NCBI RefSeq assembly: GCF_040274945.1
Contig: NZ_JBEMAR010000004.1
Span: 1 to 64,000 of the forward strand
Origin: Carnobacterium_B sp040274945
GTDB lineage: Bacteria > Bacillota > Bacilli > Lactobacillales > Carnobacteriaceae
Reading direction: 5' to 3'
DNA length: 64,000 nt
Every line of letters begins with the position of its first letter. Positions within the stretch are counted from its first letter, which is position 1. The notes under the pieces are model-generated. The model did not search any database. It saw only the letters and a program-made list of their open reading frames with translations, and had not been told where the DNA came from. The translations under genes were made by a program, and so were the position numbers. Of the stretch, positions 23,220-32,834 are shown piece by piece.

Positions 23220-24131
23220 ATGAAAAGAATGTTTTTAGGGAAAAGTGAGTTAATGGTACCGAATATTGCATTAGGATGCATGTCAATGGGAAAACTATCT
23301 CCTGACGAAGCTAGTAAAGTCATCAATAATGCATTAGACCATGAAATTGATTTTTTTGATTTAGCGGATATCTATGGTGGAGGAAAAGCTGAAGAAATAT
23401 TTGGAAAAGTAATCGAAATGGATCCCTCTATTCGAGAAAAAATGTTGATTCAATCTAAAGTAGGGATTCGAAAAGGCAGTTATGATTTTTCAAAAGATTA
23501 TTTGATTGAAAGTGTTGACGGAGTTCTTAAACGTTTGCAAACGGACTACCTAGATGTATTGTTGTTGCACCGTCCAGATGCATTGGTAGAACCTGAAATC
23601 GTCGCGGAAGTTTTTGACGAATTAGAAAAGAGCGGTAAAGTCCGCAACTTTGGAGTCAGCAACCACAATCCTTATCAAATTGAATTGTTGAAAAATTATG
23701 TTCAACAGCCACTTGTTGCAAATCAATTGCAATTTAGTGTGATGCATACCGGAATGGTAGACGCTGGAATAAATGTCAATACGAAGTTCGATAGTGGCAT
23801 CAATCGAGACGGCGGAGTATTGGATTACAGCCGTTTAGAAGCTATGACTATACAAGCTTGGTCACCGATTAAGAGTGGTGGGGATATTTTTGTGGACAAC
23901 AAAAATTATCCGGAAGTAAATGCTAAATTGCAAGAAATTGGAGAACGTTATGGTTTATCTAATTCAGCAACTGCTATTGCTTGGATCTTACGTCACCCAG
24001 CTAACATGCAAGCCGTTGTAGGCACGATGACTCCGGATAGATTAACAGATTACAGCAAAGCTTCCGAAGTGCGAATGACTCATGATGAATGGTATGAGAT
24101 CTACCGAGCAGCTGGAAATGAACTGCCTTAA
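23220..24131 (+). CDS. Aldo/keto reductase family oxidoreductase
   Basis: About 303 residues. The barrel with AKR landmarks is visible: FFDLADIYGGGKAEEIFGK (catalytic Asp/Tyr), IQSKVGIRKGSYDFSKDYLIES (catalytic Lys), VLLLHRPDAL (catalytic His), RNFGVSNHNPYQIELL and VVGTMTPDRL. It closely follows the YdhF/YcsN-type layout and reduces carbonyl compounds with NADPH; substrate unknown. AGAGGG is upstream; the ATG at 23220 is preferred for spacing, though 23214 is also in frame. Ends at the terminator 24165-24207. Confidence 0.9.
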   Translation: MKRMFLGKSELMVPNIALGCMSMGKLSPDEASKVINNALDHEIDFFDLADIYGGGKAEEIFGKVIEMDPSIREKMLIQSKVGIRKGSYDFSKDYLIESVDGVLKRLQTDYLDVLLLHRPDALVEPEIVAEVFDELEKSGKVRNFGVSNHNPYQIELLKNYVQQPLVANQLQFSVMHTGMVDAGINVNTKFDSGINRDGGVLDYSRLEAMTIQAWSPIKSGGDIFVDNKNYPEVNAKLQEIGERYGLSNSATAIAWILRHPANMQAVVGTMTPDRLTDYSKASEVRMTHDEWYEIYRAAGNELP

Positions 24132-24164
24132 AAAGATATTGTAATTTTTTACAAATTGAATCGT

Positions 24165-24207
24165 AAAGAACCTCCTTTGATCAAAGATCAAAAGAGGTTC
24201 TTTTTTT
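24165..24207 (+). terminator. Rho-independent terminator
   Basis: An 18-bp stem with one mismatch (24165-24182 with 24186-24203) followed by a T-run. Confidence 0.85.
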
Positions 24208-24265
24208 ATTAATTGAATAAGATGTGACAATAGTGGAAATAAATAAAAAAAGGAACCTTAACGAC

Positions 24266-24292
24266 TTAAGAAAAAAGAAAAAATACCGATAT
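24266..24292 (+). promoter_or_regulatory. Sigma-28 (FliA/SigD) promoter of the MCP gene
   Basis: -35 TTAA (24266-24269), 15 bp, then -10 ACCGATAT (24285-24292). It matches the other sigma-28 promoters in this window and is close to the Bacillus TAAA-N15-GCCGATAT consensus. Confidence 0.7.
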
Positions 24293-24399
24293 GCTATTTA
24301 GTAAACGTTTAAATAAAAGTAGTGTTAGGGACTTCGAATAAAACACGTGAAAAATGGTAAAAGTGTTCTAAGGGAGTTTTACATAAGGAGGAGCAATTG

Positions 24400-26472
24400 G
24401 TGAAGAATGTGCGCAAAAAGAAGAGCCCGAGGAAAAAAAGTATAAGAGTCGTTATTATCCCTACGTTGATTGCTATGATCACGATACCCATTATTATTCT
24501 ATTAGTCATCAATTATTACAGCACACAAAATTTATTGTCTCAACGTGTTGAGCAAAGTGAAAAAAATCTAGCAACACAATTTACTACACAATTAGATTGG
24601 ATCGGTCAAGAATTAGAAAATACCATTAATTCTTTAGCAGAAAAACCTGAATTTCAAGAGGTTGCTGAGGATGAAGAAGCTCAAGCTTTCGTTCAAGAAG
24701 AATTACAATTTGTTTTAAACAACAGTATGTACATAGGAAATGCTTATTATGCTCCTGAAAATCAAGGAGTACTTGGAACAGTTGAAAATTTGGCTTCTGA
24801 CTTTAATGCCAGTGCAACAACTTGGTACCAAAGAGCGGTTGACCGCAATGGTGCGCTGATTTGGAGTGAACCTTACCGTGATGCAACTACAGGAGTTATG
24901 GCAATGACCATCTCTAGAGCTATCATTGTAGATGATGTTTTTTATGGTGTTTTAGCAATTGATTTGAACTTAGAAAGAATGAACACGTATTTGACATCAG
25001 TAAAAAATGGGAGTACCGGACACTTTTTTGTGCTTTCTGAATCTGGGGATTATTTGATGTCAAATGATCCTAAGAAAATTGGGACAAACATTGGTGAAAG
25101 CGACTTGTTTAAAGAAGCAACCGAACAAACAGGCTATGTTTACGCTGATAGCAGCAATCAAGAGATTGGCAGTTATTACGCTAAAGTCAGTCGTCTAGGC
25201 ATGACTGTTTATGGAGTAGTTGGCGAAGATGAGATGGCTAATGAAGTCGCTGCTACCAATAGAGCCGCGCTTATTGGTTTAGTGATTGGAATCATCATTG
25301 CGATTTTAAGTGCCTTACTTGCATCTAGATACGTTATGACGATTGCAGCAACATTAACTAAAGCCTTCCACAGAGTGGAAGACGGTGATTTAACTACTGA
25401 AATTACTGGAAATGATTTACACATTTTGCCAGATAAAAAATACTTTAAAGCAATTAGAAAACAAAAAGAGATCAATGAAAACAGCGATGAAATTGGTCGA
25501 ATTGCATTTGCATTTAATCAAATGATGGTTCAGTTTAGACAAATGGTTGGAGGCATCCAACAAAAGAGCAATCATTTGATGGATATGACCCAAACACTGA
25601 ATGATATTTCTAAACAAACGACTTCAGCAACAGAAGAAGTATCCGAAACCATCACTGGAATTGCTCAAGCCACAAGCATCCAAACCAAAGACACGGAAGA
25701 TACAGTAGGGAAAATGGAAGAATTATCCAAAACTGTGGGTGAAATTGATCAAAATATTCAAAAAATGGGACAACATACAGATGATACAACGATTGCCAAT
25801 GGGAAAAACAATCAAATGATGTCTGAAGTTCATGACAACTGGGAAACAACGGTTGATACCATGGCTAAGTTAGCCAAGAGCATTCATGGTGTAAACGAAG
25901 ATATTCAAAACATTGAAAAGATCGTTAAAGTGATTGATGGAATATCTGAGCAAACCAACTTATTGGCGCTAAATGCTTCAATTGAAGCTGCTCGTGCAGG
26001 TGAAAGCGGTAGAGGATTTGCGGTAGTTGCAAATGAAATCAGAAAGCTTGCTGAAAAAAGTGATGCATCGACAAAAAATATCGCAACTATTATCAAAGAT
26101 ATTCAAGAAAAATCAAATGAAATGGTCAGCAAAGTCGAACAATCACATGCAGAAAGTGAAGTACAAACAAAAACAATCGATGAAGCAATTGATTCATCAA
26201 ATAAAGTAACCGATCAAATGGATAAATTGGTTGAAAGTATATTAAATGTTGCTAGTTTAGGTTTCGTTATTTCAGCTAAAAAGGATGAAACATTGGTTGC
26301 CATTGAAAATATTGCGGCCTCAGCTGAAGAAAATTCTGCAGGGACGCAAGAAGTATCCGCAAATGCAGAAGAAATTTTAGCAACGATGGAAGAATTCTCA
26401 TCAAGTATCGCGAAGTTAGAAACAATTGCAAATGAACTAAAAGAAGAAACGAACCAATTTAAATTACAGTAA
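24400..26472 (+). CDS. Methyl-accepting chemotaxis protein with dCache sensor
   Basis: 690 residues: an N-terminal membrane segment (about 18-40), an extracellular dCache-like sensor (about 45-280, with AENSA-like ligand-domain landmarks such as TTWYQRAVDRNGALIWSEPYRDATTG), a second membrane segment (about 288-310), HAMP and a long signalling coil whose tip reads IDGISEQTNLLALNASIEAARAGESGRGFAVVANEIRKLAE. It binds CheA through CheW. The HAMP connector is about 20 residues longer than usual. It starts at GTG after AAGGAGG, driven by the sigma-28 promoter at 24266. Confidence 0.93.
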   Translation: MKNVRKKKSPRKKSIRVVIIPTLIAMITIPIIILLVINYYSTQNLLSQRVEQSEKNLATQFTTQLDWIGQELENTINSLAEKPEFQEVAEDEEAQAFVQEELQFVLNNSMYIGNAYYAPENQGVLGTVENLASDFNASATTWYQRAVDRNGALIWSEPYRDATTGVMAMTISRAIIVDDVFYGVLAIDLNLERMNTYLTSVKNGSTGHFFVLSESGDYLMSNDPKKIGTNIGESDLFKEATEQTGYVYADSSNQEIGSYYAKVSRLGMTVYGVVGEDEMANEVAATNRAALIGLVIGIIIAILSALLASRYVMTIAATLTKAFHRVEDGDLTTEITGNDLHILPDKKYFKAIRKQKEINENSDEIGRIAFAFNQMMVQFRQMVGGIQQKSNHLMDMTQTLNDISKQTTSATEEVSETITGIAQATSIQTKDTEDTVGKMEELSKTVGEIDQNIQKMGQHTDDTTIANGKNNQMMSEVHDNWETTVDTMAKLAKSIHGVNEDIQNIEKIVKVIDGISEQTNLLALNASIEAARAGESGRGFAVVANEIRKLAEKSDASTKNIATIIKDIQEKSNEMVSKVEQSHAESEVQTKTIDEAIDSSNKVTDQMDKLVESILNVASLGFVISAKKDETLVAIENIAASAEENSAGTQEVSANAEEILATMEEFSSSIAKLETIANELKEETNQFKLQ

Positions 26473-26563
26473 TGTGGGACGTAACAAATAGTTCAGTTGG
26501 CGTGCATCCTTATAAAGAGTGTGCGTCAATCAATTAAGAGGAAATCTAGAGGAGTAGAGAATA

Positions 26564-27013
26564 ATGGAAAAGTTTGTTATTTTTAGTAGTGGTGGTCAAA
26601 GCTTTGCCATTCCAATTGAAGTAACCGAAAAAATCATACATGTTGAAGGACTAATTAGAATTCCAGATACATCTAAATATGTGTTAGGTGCGATAGATTA
26701 TGATGAAACGGTTTTGCCAATCATTGATTTAAGAGAACGATTCTTTCAAAATAAAACAGAATTAACAGCTGACACTAAAGTGATTGTTGTGAATTGGCAA
26801 GAGAAAAAAATTGGATTGGTGGTAGATAAAGTAACCACTATTCGTTCTTTTGAAAGTGCAGATCGTGAAATTTCAGAAAATGTTGATCAAGAAGCTGCAA
26901 GTTATGTCATGGCTTTTATTCGAACAGATGATGGCATTATCATACAGCTAGACGTAGACAGTATTTTTAATGAACAAGGGGGAAAAGAACTGGTATCCTT
27001 AATGAATAGATAA
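26564..27013 (+). CDS. cheW: Chemotaxis coupling protein CheW
   Basis: 149 residues with the CheW beta-barrel fold (FVIFSSGGQSFAIPIEVTEKIIHV, IRIPDTSKYVLGAIDYDETVLPIIDLRERF, KIGLVVDKVTTIRSF). It links the chemoreceptor to CheA. It lies 91 bp after the MCP gene and starts the che run; AGAGGAGTAGAGAATA precedes the ATG. A second, shorter CheW is encoded at 32417-32818. Confidence 0.92.
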   Translation: MEKFVIFSSGGQSFAIPIEVTEKIIHVEGLIRIPDTSKYVLGAIDYDETVLPIIDLRERFFQNKTELTADTKVIVVNWQEKKIGLVVDKVTTIRSFESADREISENVDQEAASYVMAFIRTDDGIIIQLDVDSIFNEQGGKELVSLMNR

Positions 27014-27047
27014 AAATGGTTAGAATTAGAGGAATGGTGAAAAATGT

Positions 27048-27530
27048 ATGGCAGATGAATTAAGGGTTGGGATCTCAGATTATAAAGTAACAGAGCAGCC
27101 TAAATCCTTGATAACAGTAGGGTTAGGTTCATGTGTCGGGATTGCTTTATACGATCCTAAAACAAAAATCGGCGGATTAAGCCATATTATGCTTCCAGAC
27201 AGCACTGCTTTTAGAGAGGCCACTAAAATTGAGAAATTCGCTGATTTAGCTATTCCCCATATGGTATCAGAAATAAATAAACGAACAAATAACAATCCGC
27301 TAGTCGCTAAGATAGCTGGCGGAGCAAGCATGTTTGAATTTTCTAAAGATCTTCCACATGGCAGTATTGGAGATCGAAATATTCTTGCTGTTGAGGAAGT
27401 ATTGAAACAACTAGGGATTCCTTTATTAGCCAATCATACTGGTGGAAAGATGGGCAGAACAATGATTGTAGATTTGTCCACTTTTACCGTAACGATTCGA
27501 ATGGTGAATAGAGAAATAATTGTATTGTAA
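27048..27530 (+). CDS. cheD: Chemoreceptor glutamine deamidase CheD
   Basis: 160 residues. The catalytic Cys in VGLGSCVGIALYD and His in GGLSHIMLPDS are in place, as are GGASMF and HTGGKMGRTMIVDLSTF. CheD converts receptor glutamines to glutamates and binds CheC; both partners are encoded here, as in Bacillus. Spacing to cheW is 34 bp; GGAATGGTGAAAAATGT precedes the ATG. Confidence 0.95.
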   Translation: MADELRVGISDYKVTEQPKSLITVGLGSCVGIALYDPKTKIGGLSHIMLPDSTAFREATKIEKFADLAIPHMVSEINKRTNNNPLVAKIAGGASMFEFSKDLPHGSIGDRNILAVEEVLKQLGIPLLANHTGGKMGRTMIVDLSTFTVTIRMVNREIIVL

Positions 27531-27554
27531 AAAGGGATAGGGGAGAAACAAAGA

Positions 27555-28577
27555 GTGAATGTAAAAGTATTGGTTGTAGATGATTCTCCTTTTATGAGAA
27601 AGGTTATCACCGAAACAATAGCAAGTATTGAAGGACTTGAAGTTATTGGTACGGCAAGAAACGGCCGAGATGCACTAAAGGCAATTCCGCAGCTTCAACC
27701 AGATGTCATTACGTTAGACATTGAAATGCCGGGATTAAACGGGTTAGAAACCCTTGAAATTATTAAAAAAGAACATTCTACACCCGTTATTATGATGAGT
27801 TCATTTAGTGGAGAAGATAACACGATTGCCGCATTGGATCTAGGAGCTATGGATTTTATAGAAAAGCCTCATGATATAAGAAACCAATCGGATGCATTTA
27901 AAAATGAAGTAGCGGATAAGATAAAACCCTTATTTGAACAAAAGAAAACAGAAACACCAGTAGAAAAGTCGTTATTACAAAAAAGTGAATTAGAAAATAG
28001 AGTGCCTAAAAAAATTAAAGCCATTGTGATTGGCGCATCTACCGGCGGTCCTAAAGCACTGTTTTCAATTATTCGATCGTTACCGGAAAATTTAACTTTT
28101 CCAATTTTTATCGTTCAACACATGCCTAAAGGATTTACCACATCCTTTTCCAAACGGTTGGATAAGGAATCAACTGCAATAGTGGTAGAAGCCGAAGATG
28201 GAATGGCCATAAAAGGTGGTATTGTGTATGTAGCTCCGGGTGGATACCACATGGTAATTGAAAAGAACTGCATTAAACTAAATGAAGCCGATAAAATACA
28301 TGGTGTAAGGCCAGCTGTCGATTATTTGTTCGAAACCGCTGCTGAGGCTTACGGTAGCGAGTTAGCTAGTTTTATCTTAACGGGAATGGGCCAAGATGGC
28401 GCCCGTGGACTGGATAAAATCAAAAAAGCTGGGGGATTTACTGTAGCGCAAAATCGCGAAACATCTATTGTGTATGGCATGCCAGGTAATGCAGTACAAA
28501 AAGGCGTGATTGATGAAATTGCAAGTTTAAAAGACATATCAGAATTGATTAATTGGATGATAAGGATGAGAAGCTAA
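27555..28577 (+). CDS. cheB: Protein-glutamate methylesterase CheB
   Basis: 340 residues: a response-regulator receiver (about 1-120, phospho-acceptor Asp55 in VITLDIEMPG) and a C-terminal methylesterase with Ser in VIGASTGGPKAL, His in IVQHMPKGFTTSF and Asp in TGMGQDGARG. It removes methyl groups from the receptor when phosphorylated by CheA. GTG start; its stop overlaps the cheR start by one base (TAATG). Confidence 0.96.
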   Translation: MNVKVLVVDDSPFMRKVITETIASIEGLEVIGTARNGRDALKAIPQLQPDVITLDIEMPGLNGLETLEIIKKEHSTPVIMMSSFSGEDNTIAALDLGAMDFIEKPHDIRNQSDAFKNEVADKIKPLFEQKKTETPVEKSLLQKSELENRVPKKIKAIVIGASTGGPKALFSIIRSLPENLTFPIFIVQHMPKGFTTSFSKRLDKESTAIVVEAEDGMAIKGGIVYVAPGGYHMVIEKNCIKLNEADKIHGVRPAVDYLFETAAEAYGSELASFILTGMGQDGARGLDKIKKAGGFTVAQNRETSIVYGMPGNAVQKGVIDEIASLKDISELINWMIRMRS

Positions 28578-29347
28578 TGTTGAATTTCGAATTTTTCTAT
28601 GCATGGACAAAAGAACATTTGAATATTAATCTAGATGGATACAAAGAAAAACAGCTTCAAAGACGTATTGGAACGATTATGAAAAATACTGGTGCTGTGA
28701 CGTTAGAAGAATATGCTGTGAAGATCCAAGCAGATCCAATCATTAAAAAGAATTTTTTGAACTACATTACAATTAATGTAACGGATTTTTTCCGTAATAG
28801 AGAAGTATTTGATGAATTTGAAGAGTTAATGGTATCGTATCTTGAACCTCGTTTTGGTGCGTTAAAGATTTGGAGTGCAGCGTGTTCTACCGGAGCAGAA
28901 GCTTATTCACTAGCAATGATCATGGATAAGCATCGTATCGCTCAAGCAGAAAAAATAACAGCAACCGATATTGATGAGACAATATTAGCAAAAGCTAAAA
29001 AAGGGATTTTCTCAAGTACAGAAATAAAAAATGTAGACGATGAAAATCGTCAGCAGTACTTTACAGAAGAAGAGAGTGTATTTTATTTAGCAGATCAAAT
29101 CAAAAATAAAGTTGCATTCAAAAAACACGATTTAATCGGCGATCGCTTTGGAAAAGAGTATCATGTCATTGTTTGCCGAAATGTGACCATTTACTTTAAA
29201 AACGAAGTCAAAGAAGAGTTGTACCAAAAATTTAGTGATGCACTTGTACCGGGTGGTTTATTTTTCACAGGGGCAACAGAAACCATTTACAATCCAGAAA
29301 AATATGGCTTTGTTAAACGTGCATCTTTCATTTATGAAAAAGTATAA
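28577..29347 (+). CDS. cheR: Chemoreceptor methyltransferase CheR
   Basis: 256 residues from the ATG at 28577, overlapping the cheB stop; AAGGATGAG lies upstream. The N-terminal helical region (FEFFYAWTKEHLNINLDGYKEKQLQRRI) and a SAM-binding methyltransferase domain (IWSAACSTGAEAYSLAMIM, ATDIDETILAKAKKGIF, VIVCRNVTIYF) are clear. It methylates receptor glutamates in adaptation, opposing CheB. Confidence 0.95.
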   Translation: MLNFEFFYAWTKEHLNINLDGYKEKQLQRRIGTIMKNTGAVTLEEYAVKIQADPIIKKNFLNYITINVTDFFRNREVFDEFEELMVSYLEPRFGALKIWSAACSTGAEAYSLAMIMDKHRIAQAEKITATDIDETILAKAKKGIFSSTEIKNVDDENRQQYFTEEESVFYLADQIKNKVAFKKHDLIGDRFGKEYHVIVCRNVTIYFKNEVKEELYQKFSDALVPGGLFFTGATETIYNPEKYGFVKRASFIYEKV

Positions 29348-29385
29348 CCAACAAAGTGCACGAACCAATGAAAGGGAGGGATACT

Positions 29386-31440
29386 ATGGACGAAAACAGT
29401 AAATACCTCGATTTATTTTTTGAAGAAACAGATGAACATTTACAAAGTTTGAATGAACAAGTACTCGAGTTAGAGAATAATCCGGAAGATTCCAGCATTG
29501 TGGACGTAATGTTTAGATCAGCTCATACGATCAAAGGAATGGCAGCAACCATGGGTTACGATACAATGGCTAAACTGACACACAAAATGGAGAACGTATT
29601 TGATTTGTTGAAGCAAAAAATCATTGCGGCTGATACGATATCCATCGCTTTGATCTTTGACTGTCTAGATACATTATCTGATTTAGTGGAAGATTTGAGA
29701 GAAGGAAATGATGCAGAGCGAGATATTTCCAATCTTGCTAAACGTCTAGACCAAGTATCTTCAGGAGAAAGTGCCATAGAAGAGGCTTCAGAACTAGAAC
29801 AAGAAACCGGATCATCACTTAATTTGGCTTTGGAAAAGGTTGAAGATTCAGATCTAATGATTATTGAAGCAGCCAAGGAAGACGGCTATAACGCGTATGT
29901 GTTAGCTATTCAAATCGATGAAGACAGTTCAATGAAAAATGCTCGTGTATACCTCGTTATGAGTAAACTGGAACAGCATGGAGATGTTTTGTACTCTGAA
30001 CCAGGTACGGAAGTACTTGAGAATGATGATTTTGGAAACATCTTTAAACTGATTTACGTCAGTCAATTGGATGAAGAAACTGTTCATAATCTAGCACTAG
30101 ATAATAGTGAAATTGAAGAAGTCTTGATTCAAACAATTCAACAAGCAGACGATTTAATGGTAAAAGCGGCAGAAACAGTTCATGTTACAGAAACTCCCAT
30201 TGAAAATCAAAAAGTAGAATCTGTAGTTGAACCTCAAGCAACCACTAAAGCACCAACTAAAGGAAAAGCACAAAATCATGCGATGAATCAATCCATTCGA
30301 GTAGACATTGGGAAATTAGATTCCTTTATGAATTTAGTTTCTGAATTGGTTATTTACCGCACAAGATTAGAAGATTTAAGCGACCAATTGCAAGTGTCTG
30401 AAATGAATGAGCCACTGGATCATGTGGCTAGAATCAGTTCAGAATTGCAAGAGTTGGTTCTGAAAATCAGAATGCAGCCTGTTAGCACAGTGATGACGCG
30501 CTTCCCACGAATGATCCGTGACTTAGGGAATGATTTAGGGAAAGAATTTAACTTAGTTATCGAAGGTGAAGATACTGAATTGGATCGTACGGTTGTTTCT
30601 GAGTTGAGCGAACCGTTAGTGCATCTTTTGCGGAATTCAGCTGACCATGGAGTAGAAATGCCAGAAGACCGTGTGAAGTTAGGTAAAGATCCAAAAGGAA
30701 CCATTAAGATTACGGCTTATCAAGAAGGCAATCGAGTAGTACTGACATTGAGTGATGATGGAAAAGGTGTTAATCCAACGATCATTAAAGAAAGTGCGGA
30801 GCGTAAAGGCATTTCAACAGAAGGTATGAGTGACAAAGAGATTCAGCAATTGATTTTCCATCCAGGTTTTTCTACTGCAAAAGAAGTCACGAGTATTTCT
30901 GGTCGTGGCGTAGGAATGGACGCCGTTAAACAGAAAATTACTGAATTAGGTGGAACAGTTGAATTAGAAAGTGTGGTCAATCAAGGGACAACATTTAAAA
31001 TTAATTTGCCATTAACCTTGTCTATCATTCAATCCTTGTTGGTGACAGTTGGCCAAGATACATTTGCGATTCCTTTAGGGATCATCAAAACAATTGTTAA
31101 AGTAACTGAAGAAGACATTGTTCATGTGCATAATCGAGAAGTTTATAAATATGAAGGACTTGCGGTTCCGGTTATTCGTCTCAACAAAGCATTAAGTATG
31201 GAAACAAATGAAGAATCAAATCTGCATTTGGTCTTAGTGAAACATGGAGAAAGTTATAAAGCCTTGGCAGTAGATGATTTAGTTAGACAACAAGAAATCG
31301 TCATCAAAAAGCTAGGACAAGAACTAAAAATGTTGAAGAATTACTTAGGAGCGACTATTCTAGGGGATGGTAGTATCATCTTAATTTTAGATGTATCGGC
31401 TATTTGCAACGAAAGAATTGGTGAGTATAGTGAAGTCTAA
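29386..31440 (+). CDS. cheA: Chemotaxis histidine kinase CheA
   Basis: 684 residues from the ATG at 29386, preceded by GGGAGGGATACT. Domains in order: HPt with phospho-His47 in SAHTIKGMAATMG, a CheY/CheB-binding P2 region (about 150-250), dimerisation P3, ATPase P4 (HLLRNSADHGVE, LSDDGKGVN, SGRGVGMDAVKQKI) and CheW-like P5. It phosphorylates CheY and CheB. Its end overlaps cheC by 11 bases. Confidence 0.97.
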   Translation: MDENSKYLDLFFEETDEHLQSLNEQVLELENNPEDSSIVDVMFRSAHTIKGMAATMGYDTMAKLTHKMENVFDLLKQKIIAADTISIALIFDCLDTLSDLVEDLREGNDAERDISNLAKRLDQVSSGESAIEEASELEQETGSSLNLALEKVEDSDLMIIEAAKEDGYNAYVLAIQIDEDSSMKNARVYLVMSKLEQHGDVLYSEPGTEVLENDDFGNIFKLIYVSQLDEETVHNLALDNSEIEEVLIQTIQQADDLMVKAAETVHVTETPIENQKVESVVEPQATTKAPTKGKAQNHAMNQSIRVDIGKLDSFMNLVSELVIYRTRLEDLSDQLQVSEMNEPLDHVARISSELQELVLKIRMQPVSTVMTRFPRMIRDLGNDLGKEFNLVIEGEDTELDRTVVSELSEPLVHLLRNSADHGVEMPEDRVKLGKDPKGTIKITAYQEGNRVVLTLSDDGKGVNPTIIKESAERKGISTEGMSDKEIQQLIFHPGFSTAKEVTSISGRGVGMDAVKQKITELGGTVELESVVNQGTTFKINLPLTLSIIQSLLVTVGQDTFAIPLGIIKTIVKVTEEDIVHVHNREVYKYEGLAVPVIRLNKALSMETNEESNLHLVLVKHGESYKALAVDDLVRQQEIVIKKLGQELKMLKNYLGATILGDGSIILILDVSAICNERIGEYSEV

Positions 31441-32026
31441 CTACTCAGCAATGGAACTAGATGTACTAAAAGAAGTAATCAATATTGGTGGCGGTCATGC
31501 AGCCACGAGTTTGTCTCAATTGATTGAAAAGCCAGTCCAAATGACTGTCCCGGTCATTGAAATGATGGAATATGCAGATGTTTATGAGCAGATCATGCCA
31601 GAAGAAGCTGTGATAAAAGCGATTATGATAAAAATGATCGGCGATGCAGAAGGTGTTTTTCTCTTTACGGTCGAACACCAAAATTCAGGAACGATCGTTG
31701 AGATGATGTTGCCAGAAAATACCCCCTATTCAGAAGATATGGCAGATTCTGCCTTGCAAGAATTAGGAAATATACTCGTGAATTCATTTTTGAATGCAGT
31801 AATGAAACTAATGGACGCAAACTTGGTTACGTCTGTGCCAATCATTATTGAGGATATGTTTGGAGCAATTATGAGCAGTGTGTATTTAGAACAAAGCCAG
31901 TATGATGATTCTATTATGATCATTAAGAATGAATTTTATTATTTAGGAGATCGATTAGAATCTTCATTGTATTTCGTCCCAAAACCAGGGATAATAGAAA
32001 AGATGTTAACAGCACTAACAGTTTGA
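31430..32026 (+). CDS. cheC: CheY-P phosphatase CheC
   Basis: 198 residues from the GTG at 31430 (GGTGAG nearby), overlapping the cheA end. Both phosphatase helices are intact, each with the [DS]xxxExxN pattern: DVLKEVINIGGGHAATSL and SALQELGNILVNSF. CheC dephosphorylates CheY-P and docks with CheD for adaptation. It overlaps the following cheY leader, showing tight operon packing. Confidence 0.93.
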   Translation: MKSNYSAMELDVLKEVINIGGGHAATSLSQLIEKPVQMTVPVIEMMEYADVYEQIMPEEAVIKAIMIKMIGDAEGVFLFTVEHQNSGTIVEMMLPENTPYSEDMADSALQELGNILVNSFLNAVMKLMDANLVTSVPIIIEDMFGAIMSSVYLEQSQYDDSIMIIKNEFYYLGDRLESSLYFVPKPGIIEKMLTALTV

Positions 32027-32040
32027 GAGGAGAAAAACAA

Positions 32041-32403
32041 ATGACAAAAAATGTAATGATCGTAGACGATGCAGCTTTTATGAGGATGAAACTGAAAGAT
32101 ATTTTAGAAAAGAATGGCTATAACGTAGTAGCAGAAGCACAAAATGGGGTTGAAGCCGTTGAAAAATACAAAGCTGAAAAACCAAACCTAGTAACAATGG
32201 ATATTACGATGCCTGAAATGGACGGGGTAGATGCTTTAAAAGCAATCAAGGCTTTTGATCCAGCTGCTCGTGTGGTTATGTGTAGTGCAATGGGTCAACA
32301 AGGAATGGTTATGGATGCTATACGTTCTGGAGCAGTCGATTTTATCGTGAAACCATTCGATAGTGATCGTGTTATTAAAGCTTTAGACAAAGCAAGTTTG
32401 TAA
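32041..32403 (+). CDS. cheY: Chemotaxis response regulator CheY
   Basis: A 120-residue single receiver domain: acidic pair Asp9/Asp10 in MIVDDAAF, phospho-acceptor Asp54 in VTMDITMPEMDG, CSAMG and KPF with the conserved Lys. Phosphorylated CheY binds FliM at the motor. ATG at 32041, after GAGAGGAGAAAAACA. Confidence 0.97.
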   Translation: MTKNVMIVDDAAFMRMKLKDILEKNGYNVVAEAQNGVEAVEKYKAEKPNLVTMDITMPEMDGVDALKAIKAFDPAARVVMCSAMGQQGMVMDAIRSGAVDFIVKPFDSDRVIKALDKASL

Positions 32404-32416
32404 AGGTGACAAAAAT

Positions 32417-32818
32417 ATGCAGATGATTATTTTTACTCTAAACGAAAATTATTACGCCTTTTCATCTGAAAACGTTGAAGAGATAACAAATAAAATGCCT
32501 TGGACCCCAGTCCCTCAATCTCCATCTTGGGTTCAAGGGCTCGTTAATTTGCGAGGAAATGTCATAACACTGATAAATTTTTATAAATTACTTTCTCCCA
32601 CTGATGAAACAAAAGAATTATGGTACAATAATATCATCATTGTGAAAAATGATGAGGAAAAAATAGCATTTATGGTGGATGATGTCGCTTGGGTTTTGGA
32701 TATTGAGCCATCCGCTATTCAACAGTTGGACGATAAAACTGATGAATTAGTGTCTAGTGTGATTCAAGTAAAAGACCAAATAGTGAGTGTTATCAACATG
32801 GAGAAACTATTTTTATAA
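32417..32818 (+). CDS. Second CheW-like coupling protein
   Basis: 133 residues: MIIFTLNENYYAFSSENVEEITNKM, PQSPSWVQGLVNLRGNVITLINFYKLL and IAFMVDDVAWVL give the CheW fold without any receiver domain, so this is not CheV. It sits between cheY and fliM, 13 bp after cheY. With the upstream CheW it gives two couplers for the single receptor seen here; one may serve receptors encoded elsewhere or tune array stability. Confidence 0.9.
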   Translation: MQMIIFTLNENYYAFSSENVEEITNKMPWTPVPQSPSWVQGLVNLRGNVITLINFYKLLSPTDETKELWYNNIIIVKNDEEKIAFMVDDVAWVLDIEPSAIQQLDDKTDELVSSVIQVKDQIVSVINMEKLFL

Positions 32819-32834
32819 AAATGAGGGATAATTA

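Noticed and set aside
32417..32818. CheV
   Set aside because: The protein is 133 residues with only the CheW fold; there is no receiver domain.
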